Origin: Hyphomicrobiales bacterium
GTDB taxonomy: Bacteria; Pseudomonadota; Alphaproteobacteria; Rhizobiales; Aestuariivirgaceae
Direction of reading: 5' to 3'
DNA: 64,000 nucleotides
Assembly (NCBI GenBank): GCA_016710435.1
Contig: JADJVV010000001.1
Span: forward strand, 3,350,030-3,414,029
This document shows positions 34,630 through 42,201 of this stretch, piece by piece (the stretch's first letter is position 1; each line of letters starts with the position of its first letter). The notes beneath the pieces were generated by a model that had not been told where the DNA came from, did not search any database, and was given only the letters and a program-made list of their open reading frames with translations. The translations under genes were made by a program, and so were the position numbers.

Positions 34630-35215
34630 GAAGGAGAAGGATGTTGCTTCCCGTGACGTCATTCAACCCGTCATGCCGTGCAAAGCCCCGAACCTCACGA
34701 AAGCGAGGTGAGCCTGCCGCGAGGCCGGTAGGGGCAGCGACACGGAATCGGGCTGGAAGCGTGCCACGGGGCACATGCTTCGAGGCATCGCGTGACGGGT
34801 GGCGAGTCATTTCACGGAGGCATGGGGTGTCGAGGGAAAAATGGAGGGACTGTTCCCGTACGGGCCTGTCGCCTGCATGCGGTGGTCAAAGGAAGGTATT
34901 GGATTCGGCGATAAGCCCGACCACTCACGCCTGCTTTGCCGTGAGGCAAAGCGGAACAGCGTGCAGTGGCATCCAGAAACGCAGCGGTTTTGGCCCGCAA
35001 GGCCCGCACTCGCCAATCCACACAACCAGGGCACTTACGGACTGAGCCCGGCCCCGTTGCGTGCGCCTCCGGAGAGACACACGGGGTGTGGGTGAACTGC
35101 GGTAAACCGCGCTTGGACCTTAGTGTCCAAGGGGCGGACCTCCGGCTCCCGGGAGCTGTCAGTGCTTTGCTGACAGAGCGCGGGCGCTGCTCATGGGTGA
35201 GGCAGTGCAGATAAG
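34630..35215. other. Hairpin-rich non-coding element (candidate structured RNA or interspersed repeat)
   Basis: About 590 bases between the NAPRTase start and the TA locus with no convincing gene. It is full of perfect inverted repeats: GTGCC-4-GGCAC (34761), CCCGTACGGG (34855), GCTTTGCC-4-GGCAAAGC (34933-34952), then six almost touching hairpins from 35078 to 35188: CACAC-3-GTGTG, GCGGT-2-ACCGC, CTTGGAC-6-GTCCAAG, GCTCCCGGGAGC, CTGTCAG-7-CTGACAG and AGCG-4-CGCT. No rnpB, tmRNA, 6S or tRNA signature is recognised. The pattern recalls intergenic repeated elements of rhizobial genomes, from memory only. Strand undecided; it flanks a horizontally acquired-looking block. Confidence 0.55.
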
Positions 35216-35379
35216 CTCGCGACACTGATCCCTCCTTGCCAAACCCATCACACGCTATAAATCATAGAACAGGAATAAAGTCAATTTCATTCGCTCTTGT
35301 TCCCCATCAAGGAGACGGGGGAAGATGATTGGCCTCGCAACATTGCCATGCTTGATGGCATTGACCTGTAAGCCACGAC

Positions 35380-35408
35380 TTGACATTCGTAAGGTAATAC
35401 CTTACACA
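35380..35408 (+). promoter_or_regulatory. Promoter and palindromic operator of the HigBA unit
   Basis: TTGACA at 35380-35385, 17 bases, TACACA at 35403-35408. A perfect palindrome GTAAGGTA-A-TACCTTAC (35389-35405) fills the spacer and reaches the -10. It is the expected HigA autorepression site. The higB ATG follows only six bases after the -10, so the mRNA is close to leaderless. Confidence 0.65.
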
Positions 35409-35414
35409 TCACAC

Positions 35415-35693
35415 ATGATCAGGTCATTCCGGCACAAGGGTCTGGCAGAGCTTTGGGAGAAGGGCTCAAGCGCCAGGGTTGACCGCAAGCTGCAAGACCG
35501 CATTCTGCTCCGTCTCGACGCGCTGGAAGCGGCAGCCGAGGCGGCCGACATGAACGTGCCGGGCTTTGATTTCCACGCGCTGCGCGGGCCAAAACCAGTG
35601 CGCTACACCGTCCATGTGAATGGGCCTTGGTGCCTGACATTCGAATTCGCCGATGGCGACGCCATCAAGGTTGATCTGGAACAGTACCATTGA
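35415..35693 (+). CDS. higB: HigB-type RelE/ParE-family toxin
   Basis: A 92-residue toxin of the HigB/RelE group, which cleaves mRNA at the ribosome. Family marks are IRSFRHKGLAELWEKGSSA at the N-terminus, FDFHALRG, YTVHVNGPWCLTFEF and DGDAIKVDLEQYH at the end, with the conserved arginine, histidine and aromatic residues of the active face. It is followed 31 bases later by the antitoxin, the toxin-first order of hig loci. An upstream in-frame ATG would swallow the operator, so ATG at 35415 was chosen. No ribosome-binding site is visible. Confidence 0.88.
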   Translation: MIRSFRHKGLAELWEKGSSARVDRKLQDRILLRLDALEAAAEAADMNVPGFDFHALRGPKPVRYTVHVNGPWCLTFEFADGDAIKVDLEQYH

Positions 35694-35724
35694 CACACGC
35701 AACCATTGAGACAGGGAGTGAGAC

Positions 35725-36036
35725 ATGATTGAGGTGACCGCCAGGCGCAATCCGCGCCGCCGCCCTGCCCACCCCGGCACGCTGCTGGCCCTTGAGGTGC
35801 TGCCCGCGCTTGGCAGGCCCAAGTCCGAAATCGCGCGTCTGCTCGGCCTTTCGCGTCAGTCCCTGCACGACATTCTGGCGGGGCGGCAACCGGTGACCCC
35901 CGCTACCGCAGTCAAACTCGGCAAACTCTGCGGCAACGGCCCCCGCCTCTGGCTGAACATGCAAACCGCCCACGACTTGTGGGAAGCGGAACAGAAGATC
36001 GATGTCTCAGGCATTCCGACGCTGGAGGCGGTGTGA
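35725..36036 (+). CDS. higA: HigA-type antitoxin, XRE family
   Basis: A 103-residue antitoxin with a helix-turn-helix in KSEIARLLGLSRQSLHDILA and the HigA block NPRRRPAHPGTLLALEVLPA before it; the tail GNGPRLWLNMQTAHDLWEAE is typical. It neutralises HigB and represses the operon by binding the palindrome upstream of higB. GGGAG lies at the correct distance before its ATG. Together with higB it forms a complete type II toxin-antitoxin module, common on mobile or accessory DNA. Confidence 0.9.
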   Translation: MIEVTARRNPRRRPAHPGTLLALEVLPALGRPKSEIARLLGLSRQSLHDILAGRQPVTPATAVKLGKLCGNGPRLWLNMQTAHDLWEAEQKIDVSGIPTLEAV

Positions 36037-36156
36037 GGGGTTATAAATTGAATGCAGTATCACAGCGACCAACCTGACTACTGTCACCGGAATTGGAATT
36101 GGACTTCAGACTAACCAGCTGAGCAAAGTTTTCGCAAGACGACGAGACAAATACTA

Positions 36157-37023
36157 ATGTTACCTCACATCTTTGCGCCAAAGCCAAAGGAGATAATCTA
36201 TCACTACACATCTGTCTCCGCAGCAAAATCAATAATTGAAAGCGGAGAAATTTGGTTGTCTGATTTTGAGAAGACTAACGACTCAACTGAATTTAAGTAT
36301 GCAAGAGACGCCTTTGTTGACTGCATTGGCTCGATCACCGGCAGTAATATTTTCGCGGCAAAAATTCTAGTTCTGAATGCACTACGTTCGATCAACAGAC
36401 ACACAAAAATGATGATCGGGAGTTTTACGACTGAGAGTGACGATCTCAATCAATGGATTACATATGGGGACGGTGGGAGTGGTTGCGTTTTAGGATTTGA
36501 TGCGGGTTTCATTGAACAAAATTGTGGCGTGGCAATGAGGCGAGTTTGCTACGGCGCAGCAGCAGTCAAGCAGTTTGCTGAGATCAGTCTAGCTATGTTG
36601 CAGAATGAATTTCTTGTTCCCATTCATGGTCTTGGTCAGCACAAACTGGATGAAATTCGGCTTTTGTCGCAGTTTGTAGCGGCCGACCTGTTTGCGTTCA
36701 AACACCATGCGTTTAGGGCTGAGAAAGAGATTCGTGTTTCTAGGATCGTATTGAGGGGCCTGCGCGACAATGAATACCAAGATTCTATAGGGCACACCGC
36801 AAAAGGTCACGAACTCAAATCGATTCCAATCAAAAATCGCAACGGAAAATACGGCGAAACATCATATCTTGAGTTGCCAACAAAGGACGTGCGCGAATCA
36901 GCACTAGTCTCAATTGGATTCGGCCCATCAACGACGGTGGGAAGCAGAGAGACAATTGCAGAGGCGCTGAAGAAGTCCCTGTCTCAAGTATCGACCTGGC
37001 AGTCTTCGATTCCATACAGGTGA
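36157..37023 (+). CDS. DUF2971 domain protein, AT-rich
   Basis: A 288-residue DUF2971 protein. The family start is clear: IIYHYTSVSAAKSIIESGEI then WLSDFEKTNDSTEFKYA, and GSFTTESDDLNQWITYGDGG with GCVLGFDA; a charged AFKHHAFRAEKEIRVSRI follows. The function is unknown; the Y-H-Y-T-S and short-helix pattern recalls the opening of ADP-ribosyltransferase-fold enzymes such as DarT, which is inference only. Its codon use is much more AT-rich than every neighbour, so it was probably acquired by transfer. It sits directly behind HigBA and ends 12 bases before a housekeeping-like aldolase gene. Confidence 0.8.
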   Translation: MLPHIFAPKPKEIIYHYTSVSAAKSIIESGEIWLSDFEKTNDSTEFKYARDAFVDCIGSITGSNIFAAKILVLNALRSINRHTKMMIGSFTTESDDLNQWITYGDGGSGCVLGFDAGFIEQNCGVAMRRVCYGAAAVKQFAEISLAMLQNEFLVPIHGLGQHKLDEIRLLSQFVAADLFAFKHHAFRAEKEIRVSRIVLRGLRDNEYQDSIGHTAKGHELKSIPIKNRNGKYGETSYLELPTKDVRESALVSIGFGPSTTVGSRETIAEALKKSLSQVSTWQSSIPYR

Positions 37024-37034
37024 CGGCGCTTCAC

Positions 37035-37805
37035 CTATTTCATCTTCCCCCAGAAGCTCTCCGCGCCTGAGCGCATCAGTTCCGTGTCGGTTGGGCCGGC
37101 GAGGAAGGTGTAGCCGATGTTGCTGTAGGCTTTGACGCCGTCGACCGTCCCGGCGAAGGCGGCAGCGACGAGGTTGTTCTTATGGGCAGCGGCGGCGATC
37201 TTCTTCATCGCGTCCAGCGTGCCCTGTCCGAGGCGGTCGATCTTGGCGCCGTTGCTGAGCGCAATCGAAAGGTCGCTCGGCCCCACGAACAAGCCGTCAA
37301 GGCCGGGAACGGCCGCGATGGCCTCCACGCTGTCCAGCGCTTCCTGCGTTTCGATCATGGCCATGACCAGCGTTTCGGTGTTGGCCTGCTTGAGGTAGTC
37401 GCCCGCCCCCACACCCGCCGACTGCAGCATGGTGTAGCCGCCCCAGGAGCGCTGACCCACCGGCGGATATTTTGCCGCCTTCACCAGCGCCTTCACCTGC
37501 TCGACCGAGTTGGTCATGGGCGCGATGACGCAGGCCGCCCCCATGTCGAGCGCCGAATTGACGATGCCCGGATCATTCCAGCGCACCCGCAGGATGGCGG
37601 GCTTGCCCACGGCATTGATGGCGGCGACCATCTGGGCCGCCTCGCCCATGTCGATCGTCGAGTGCTGCAAGTCCAGCGCCACGGCATCGAAATCGAGCCG
37701 CGCCACCTGGCCCGCAAGCTGCGCGCCGGGCGTTCCGACCCATGGAAACACGAGCGGCCCGCCACTGGCGAGCCGCTTGCGGAGTGCGAATGAGGCGCCC
37801 GACAC
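37035..37805 (-). CDS. HpcH/HpaI family aldolase
   Basis: A 256-residue TIM-barrel class II aldolase. Landmarks are FPWVGTPGAQLAGQVARLDF, DAVALDLQHSTIDM, ILRVRWNDPG with the catalytic arginine, MIETQEALDSVEAIA with the metal glutamate, and GLFVGPSDLSIALS with the metal aspartate. It cleaves or forms 2-keto-3-deoxy or 4-hydroxy-2-oxo acids. The start is GTG at 37805; the DUF1476 gene ends four bases before it on the same strand. Substrate unknown. Confidence 0.88.
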   Translation of the reverse strand: MSGASFALRKRLASGGPLVFPWVGTPGAQLAGQVARLDFDAVALDLQHSTIDMGEAAQMVAAINAVGKPAILRVRWNDPGIVNSALDMGAACVIAPMTNSVEQVKALVKAAKYPPVGQRSWGGYTMLQSAGVGAGDYLKQANTETLVMAMIETQEALDSVEAIAAVPGLDGLFVGPSDLSIALSNGAKIDRLGQGTLDAMKKIAAAAHKNNLVAAAFAGTVDGVKAYSNIGYTFLAGPTDTELMRSGAESFWGKMK

Positions 37806-37809
37806 CGGA

Positions 37810-38133
37810 TCAGCCCGCCTTGATCTGGGCGATGGCCTCGGCCATCAGTTCATCCATGGTGCGGCGGACCTGATGGTCCGACTGGCTGACGTTCCTGGCC
37901 TGGAAATCGGCGAGAACCTTGCGAACCACGTCGTCGTCGCCCGCTTCCTCGAAATCGGCGGCCACAACCTCCTTGGCGTAGGTTTCCGCGGCTGCTCCCG
38001 AAAGTCCAAGCTTTTCAGCGGCCCACAGGCCGAGCAGCTTGTTGCGGCGGGCGGTGGCCCTGAAGCGCAGCTCCTCGTCATGGGCAAACTTCTTTTCGAA
38101 GCTTTCTTCGCGCTTGTCGAATGTCGTCATCAT
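37810..38133 (-). CDS. ATPase inhibitor subunit zeta (DUF1476)
   Basis: A 107-residue helical protein of the DUF1476 family, known in alphaproteobacteria as the zeta subunit that blocks reverse (ATP-hydrolysing) rotation of F1-ATPase. Family marks are FDKREESFEKKFAHDEELRF at the inhibitory N-terminus and RRNKLLGLWAAEKLGL, then DDDVVRKVLADF. ATG at 38133 has GGGAGA upstream. It is divergent from purC, a common rhizobial arrangement. Confidence 0.92.
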   Translation of the reverse strand: MMTTFDKREESFEKKFAHDEELRFRATARRNKLLGLWAAEKLGLSGAAAETYAKEVVAADFEEAGDDDVVRKVLADFQARNVSQSDHQVRRTMDELMAEAIAQIKAG

Positions 38134-38323
38134 GAATCTCCCGGGATATGCGCTTCCAAATAGCTATGCGGCGGACGCAAATCAACGGATTCAAAAGAAT
38201 TGTGCGCCGCAGCAACTTGTCCTATAGGGACGCCAGTTTTCCAACCCCACCTATAAGCGTGTGTAATGGTCCCGCCGTCATGTTAAACCGGGCCGACGAG
38301 AGGCGTCTTTGAGGATATACAGA

Positions 38324-39094
38324 ATGAACAACAAGCGCACCCGCATCTACGAGGGCAAGGCCAAGATCCTGTACGAGGGTCCCGAGCCTGGCACCGTGGT
38401 GGTGCATTTCAAGGATGACGCCACCGCCTTCAACGCCGAGAAAAAGGCCGTGATCGAAGGCAAGGGCGTGCTCAACCAGCGGATCTCCGAATACCTTTTC
38501 ACCAAGATCAACGAGATGGGCCTGCCCACCCATTTCATCCGCTCGCTCAACATGCGCGAACAGCTTGTCCGCGAGGTCGAGATCATTCCGCTTGAGGTGG
38601 TGGTGCGCAATGTGGCCGCGGGCTCCATCTCGAAGCGCCTTGGCATCGATGAAGGCAAGCCCCTGCCCCGCTCCATCATCGAGCTCTACTACAAGAACGA
38701 CAAGCTGGGCGATCCCATGGTGACGGAAGAACACGTCACCGCCTTCGGCTGGGCCACGCCGCAGGAGATGGACGACATCGTGCACATGTCGGTGCGCATC
38801 AATGATTTCCTCTCCGGCCTCTTCCTCGGCATCGGCATCCGCCTCGTCGACTTCAAGCTGGAATTCGGCCGTTACTACGAGAACGACATGATGCGCGTGG
38901 TGCTGGCCGATGAGATCAGCCCCGACAACTGCCGCCTCTGGGACATGAAGACCAACGAAAAGCTGGACAAGGACCGCTTCCGCCGCGACATGGGCGGCCT
39001 CGTCGAGGCCTACCAGGAAGTGGCCAAGCGCCTCGGCATCATCCAGCCGGGTGAAGTTGTCGAGCGCAGCCTGAAACTTGTGAAGAACGACTGA
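38324..39094 (+). CDS. purC: Phosphoribosylaminoimidazole-succinocarboxamide synthase
   Basis: SAICAR synthetase: ligates aspartate to CAIR with ATP in purine synthesis. A 256-residue PurC with RIYEGKAKILYEGPEPGTVV, VVVRNVAAGSISKRLGIDEG and VDFKLEFGRYYEND all in place. ATG at 38324 has GAGG nine bases upstream; an earlier in-frame start would add five residues. purS follows two bases after the stop, so the two are one operon. Confidence 0.97.
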   Translation: MNNKRTRIYEGKAKILYEGPEPGTVVVHFKDDATAFNAEKKAVIEGKGVLNQRISEYLFTKINEMGLPTHFIRSLNMREQLVREVEIIPLEVVVRNVAAGSISKRLGIDEGKPLPRSIIELYYKNDKLGDPMVTEEHVTAFGWATPQEMDDIVHMSVRINDFLSGLFLGIGIRLVDFKLEFGRYYENDMMRVVLADEISPDNCRLWDMKTNEKLDKDRFRRDMGGLVEAYQEVAKRLGIIQPGEVVERSLKLVKND

Positions 39095-39096
39095 CC

Positions 39097-39336
39097 ATGA
39101 AAGCCAAGATCAAAGTCACCCTGAAGAACGGCGTGCTGGACCCGCAGGGCAAGGCCATCGAAGGGGCCCTTGGCCACCTTGGTTTTGCTGGCGTGGGCCA
39201 GGTGCGGCAGGGCAAGTATTTCGAGATCGAGCTCACCGAAACCGATCGCGCCAAGGCCGAAGCGCAGGTGCAGGCCATGTGCGAAAAGCTCATCGCCAAC
39301 ACGGTGATCGAAAACTACGCGATCGAACTGGGCTGA
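39097..39336 (+). CDS. purS: Phosphoribosylformylglycinamidine synthase subunit PurS
   Basis: The small subunit of the three-part FGAM synthase (PurS-PurL-PurQ). 79 residues with VTLKNGVLDPQGKAIEGALG and GVGQVRQGKYFEIELTE, then the C-terminal CEKLIANTVIENYAIE. PurS bridges PurL and PurQ. It follows purC directly. Its partners purQ and purL are further along the same strand, separated by unrelated genes. Confidence 0.95.
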   Translation: MKAKIKVTLKNGVLDPQGKAIEGALGHLGFAGVGQVRQGKYFEIELTETDRAKAEAQVQAMCEKLIANTVIENYAIELG

Positions 39337-39339
39337 TCC

Positions 39340-39924
39340 TCAGCGCCGGAAACGGGGGCGTTCGGGCATCGGCTCGAAGATGTCGTCATCCTCGGCCTCA
39401 TCGTCATCGTCTTCGTCCGCCTGCACCTCGGGCGTGAGCCAGCGGAACAGCAGCCACGCCAGCACCGCCACACCCGCCGCCGCGACGGTAAGCATCACCG
39501 TGACCAGGAACGTGTGCCACGTCGTTTCCGTCTCCACCTGCCCGAGATGATTGGGATCGACGTGCAGCGGCACGGTGTTGCCCAGCACCAGCCGCTCGGG
39601 ATCAAAGCGGTTGGCCTCCAGCGTCACGGTTTGCGGCAAGCCGCTGGCGACATAGGTGAGCGTCACGCGGCCCGCACGGCTGACTTCCCAGCCTTCTGAC
39701 TGAACGGGCGGTGGAAGCTCCAGCGCCGTCACCGTGGCATCCACCTGCAGGAAGCGTTCAACCTGCCATTGCCGCATCACCAGGAGGAGCGGCAGCGCCA
39801 CCGCAAACAGAATCCCGAGCGTCATGAGTCCGAGCGCCATCCGCTGCGCACGCGTGAACGGCTGGCCGCGCAACGACCACAGTCGCGCAAGGAGCGAGCG
39901 CCGGACGCGGGATGGGTCGGCCAT
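39340..39924 (-). CDS. DUF3592-like membrane protein
   Basis: A 194-residue protein with two membrane helices (LMTLGILFAVALPLLLVMRQ near residue 40, and FLVTVMLTVAAAGVAVLAWL near residue 150) around an extracytoplasmic beta-rich domain (VDATVTALELPPPVQSEGWE, VTLTYVASGLPQTVTLEANR) of DUF3592 type, and a very acidic cytoplasmic tail (ADEDDDDEAEDDD). Function is unknown. It is convergent with purS (3 bases between stops) and divergent from purQ. Confidence 0.7.
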   Translation of the reverse strand: MADPSRVRRSLLARLWSLRGQPFTRAQRMALGLMTLGILFAVALPLLLVMRQWQVERFLQVDATVTALELPPPVQSEGWEVSRAGRVTLTYVASGLPQTVTLEANRFDPERLVLGNTVPLHVDPNHLGQVETETTWHTFLVTVMLTVAAAGVAVLAWLLFRWLTPEVQADEDDDDEAEDDDIFEPMPERPRFRR

Positions 39925-40048
39925 GCATGATCTCCTGCCCTGCCCCCGGAGATTCGTCGCGTTTATGAACAAGCCTGTTTGTGAATCTACCCGCATTGCG
40001 CTAAGGCCACCAGCATCTTTCTCACGCTGCAAACGGACTCCCTGCCCC

Positions 40049-40711
40049 ATGAAATCCGCTGTCATCGTCTTCCCCGGCATCAACCGCGAGCGCGACATGA
40101 TGCACGCACTCGAAGCCACGACGGGTGTGAAACCCGTGGCGGTGTGGCATGCGGAAACCGCCTTGCCGAAAGTTGACCTGGTGGTCGTGCCCGGCGGCTT
40201 CTCCTACGGCGACTATCTCCGTTGCGGGGCTATTGCGGCACGTTCACCCATCATGGCAGATGTGAAGGCCAAGGCGCTGAAAGGCTTGAAGGTTCTGGGT
40301 GTCTGCAACGGCTTCCAGATCATCACCGAGGCAGGCCTGCTGCCGGGTGCTCTGGTGCGCAACGCCAGTCTCCATTTCGTCTGCCGCGAGGTGAAGCTGA
40401 CAATCGAGAACAACGCGACCTGGTTCACCAACCGCATGGCCAAGGGCCAGGTCGTCACCTGCCCCATCGCCCACGGCGAAGGAAACTACATCTGCGACCC
40501 CGAAACGCTGGCCCGCCTCGAAGGCGAAAACCGCGTCGTCTTCCGCTACGCCGAGGGCACCAACCCCAACGGCGCCATGAACGACATCGCGGGAATCACG
40601 AATGAGGCCGGCAACGTCATCGGCATGATGCCGCATCCGGAAAACATGATCGACCCCATCCATGGCCGGCAGGACTGCCGCCCCCTGTTCGAAGGCCTGC
40701 TGGCGGCCTGA
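40049..40711 (+). CDS. purQ: Phosphoribosylformylglycinamidine synthase subunit PurQ
   Basis: The glutaminase subunit of FGAM synthase, feeding ammonia to PurL. A 220-residue class I amidotransferase: VVPGGFSYGDYLRCGAIAAR, catalytic cysteine in VLGVCNGFQIITEAGLLPG, and the His-Glu pair in GMMPHPENMIDP. The opening motif reads VFPGINRERDM where most PurQ proteins have FPGSN; this is a local variation. Its stop is followed four bases later by the gene at 40715. Confidence 0.95.
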   Translation: MKSAVIVFPGINRERDMMHALEATTGVKPVAVWHAETALPKVDLVVVPGGFSYGDYLRCGAIAARSPIMADVKAKALKGLKVLGVCNGFQIITEAGLLPGALVRNASLHFVCREVKLTIENNATWFTNRMAKGQVVTCPIAHGEGNYICDPETLARLEGENRVVFRYAEGTNPNGAMNDIAGITNEAGNVIGMMPHPENMIDPIHGRQDCRPLFEGLLAA

Positions 40712-40714
40712 GTC

Positions 40715-41188
40715 GTGACGGAACATTCCGACGCCGAAGTTGCGACCCTCATTTCGCGGGCCAAGGAAATTGCCTGCCGCTATTATCAGTTGACGGGAAA
40801 GCCACTGGGCATCTCCGGCGAAATAGCTGAACAGGAGGCCGCCCGCCTCCTCGGCCTCAGCCTTTTTCCGGCACGCGCCGCCTCCGCCGATGCCGGGCGG
40901 TTGAACGGCGGCAAGACCGAGCTCATCCAGATCAAGGGCCGCGCCGTCGATGCGAAATCGAAATACGTGGGCCGCGTACCGAAAATCAAACTGGAACCCG
41001 CTTTCGATTTTGCAGTGTTGGTGCTGCTCGACCGCTCCAACCTCGATACCATCGAAATCTGGGAGGCGGATTACGGCGCCATCAGGTCACGCCTCACCGT
41101 GCCCGGTTCAAAATCGCGCAATGAACGGGGCTCCATGGGGATCAGTCAGTTCAAATCCATTGCCCGCAAGGTCTGGCCTGCGCCCTGA
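40715..41188 (+). CDS. Hypothetical protein, restriction-endonuclease-like region
   Basis: A 157-residue protein starting at GTG 40715, four bases after purQ. A helical start (EVATLISRAKEIACRYYQLT) is followed by SGEIAEQEAARLLGLSLFP and KTELIQIKGRAVDAKSKYVG, where the Glu and the Gln-x-Lys strand recall the core of small nuclease-fold proteins of unannotated families (DUF6998-like). This is a weak resemblance, not an assignment. Translationally close to purQ, but no purine role is known. Confidence 0.6.
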   Translation: MTEHSDAEVATLISRAKEIACRYYQLTGKPLGISGEIAEQEAARLLGLSLFPARAASADAGRLNGGKTELIQIKGRAVDAKSKYVGRVPKIKLEPAFDFAVLVLLDRSNLDTIEIWEADYGAIRSRLTVPGSKSRNERGSMGISQFKSIARKVWPAP

Positions 41189-41332
41189 CGGCAGGACGCC
41201 GATGCCGGGGACAAGGTCACCTCAACACTTCGGAAACTCTGATATCTCTTAACGTCGGATTCATCGCGAATTTTAGCCAATTACGGCGAAAATCGCGGCA
41301 ACTTGTGCGTGTTCAATACTGGAGCGAACACC

Positions 41333-41473
41333 ATGACCAAGTTTCTTGCGAAGCTGCTGAAGAAAAAAGAAAATACCGCTGCAAACGAGGCGGCCGCCGC
41401 GTGCCAGGCCGCCATGGTGGCCCGCATGGACCGTGTGCTGCATCTCGACGGGGCTGCCGCCAAGGCTGGTTAA
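41333..41473 (+). CDS. Tiny basic protein
   Basis: A 46-residue frame beginning TKFLAKLLKKKENTAANEAA, a Lys-rich amphipathic start, then an Ala-rich helix and ARMDRVLHLDG. GGAGCG is present before the ATG. It resembles in layout the tiny proteins at 30149 and 41636. No family; coding is likely but not proven. Confidence 0.45.
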   Translation: MTKFLAKLLKKKENTAANEAAAACQAAMVARMDRVLHLDGAAAKAG

Positions 41474-41544
41474 CACTTCGTTTCGATCCAATCTTTCCGA
41501 AAACTCAAGGGCCGCGGTTAACAGGTTCTGAACCGCAATCGGCG

Positions 41545-41559
41545 TTAACAGTAGATTAA
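41545..41559 (+). promoter_or_regulatory. CtrA box (TTAA-N7-TTAA)
   Basis: TTAA, seven bases, TTAA, an exact match to the core of the CtrA cell-cycle regulator site. It lies 77 bases before the ATG of the 59-residue protein at 41636. Confidence 0.5.
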
Positions 41560-41635
41560 CGCAACGAAATACGGCCCAATGCAATCACACATCGAAACCC
41601 GGTGTGGGACGGCGCAGCAAGTTTGGGAGAGGATA

Positions 41636-41815
41636 ATGTTGCAGAACCTGTTCAAGAAGAATCGCCACGAACCCGAGATCGACGAAACGCTCGAACTCTC
41701 GAATGTGCGCCTGATGGGCCGCATGGAAAACATGCTGAGCGACATGGCCACGCAGGAAACCCTGCGGAGCATCCGCTTCGCCACGCTCGACGGGACCCCG
41801 AGCTACTACCGCTGA
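41636..41815 (+). CDS. Small hypothetical protein behind a CtrA-type box
   Basis: A 59-residue protein starting LQNLFKKNRHEPEIDETLEL, then a helix NVRLMGRMENMLSDMATQE and a tail ending in GTPSYYR. GGGAGAGG precedes the ATG. A perfect TTAA-N7-TTAA motif is placed at promoter distance upstream, so the gene may be cell-cycle regulated. It does not resemble a family known to me. Confidence 0.6.
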   Translation: MLQNLFKKNRHEPEIDETLELSNVRLMGRMENMLSDMATQETLRSIRFATLDGTPSYYR

Positions 41816-41962
41816 AATCACTGGCTGCAACATCCGGCGCGGGTTCACCTAGCCCGTGCCGGGTTACGGCCTTGGCGCAGATGCTGGCGTGGTCGCCGTC
41901 CCGGACGGTATCGTGCCAAGGCCGGGACAGCCCCCGAACTGCCTACAGGACGGAGTCACACC

Positions 41963-42139
41963 ATGAAAATGCTCACACTCTGGGCGTGTATCGAACCTTC
42001 AGGCGACGGGCGGGACGATGGTCCCGCCAGTTCCGCACTGGCCTGGAAACAGGCCTGGACCAGCATGAACCGGTTGCAGGATGCGACGACTCCCGCAACC
42101 CCTGGTGAAAAACGCACCCCGCGCCAACCTGTCACTTGA
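41963..42139 (+). CDS. Possible small protein
   Basis: A 58-residue frame (KMLTLWACIEPSGDGRDDGP, then ALAWKQAWTSMNRLQ). ACGGAG lies before the ATG, but the sequence is not distinctive and the frame could be chance in GC-rich DNA. Listed for completeness. Confidence 0.25.
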   Translation: MKMLTLWACIEPSGDGRDDGPASSALAWKQAWTSMNRLQDATTPATPGEKRTPRQPVT

Positions 42140-42201
42140 AATCCGGCGCACGCCGCAATACGTAACCGACACCATTACAAAAACACTCAATGGAGTCGAT
42201 T

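Noticed and set aside
34630..35215. RNase P RNA, tmRNA or 6S RNA
   Set aside because: The conserved RNase P core blocks, the tmRNA T-loop and tag, and the 6S bulge shape are all absent on both strands.
34812..35225. 137-codon open frame on the minus strand across the hairpin-rich element
   Set aside because: Its composition (Pro/Arg/Ser-rich, no domain) and the hairpins suggest non-coding DNA; frames of this kind are common artefacts in GC-rich repeats.
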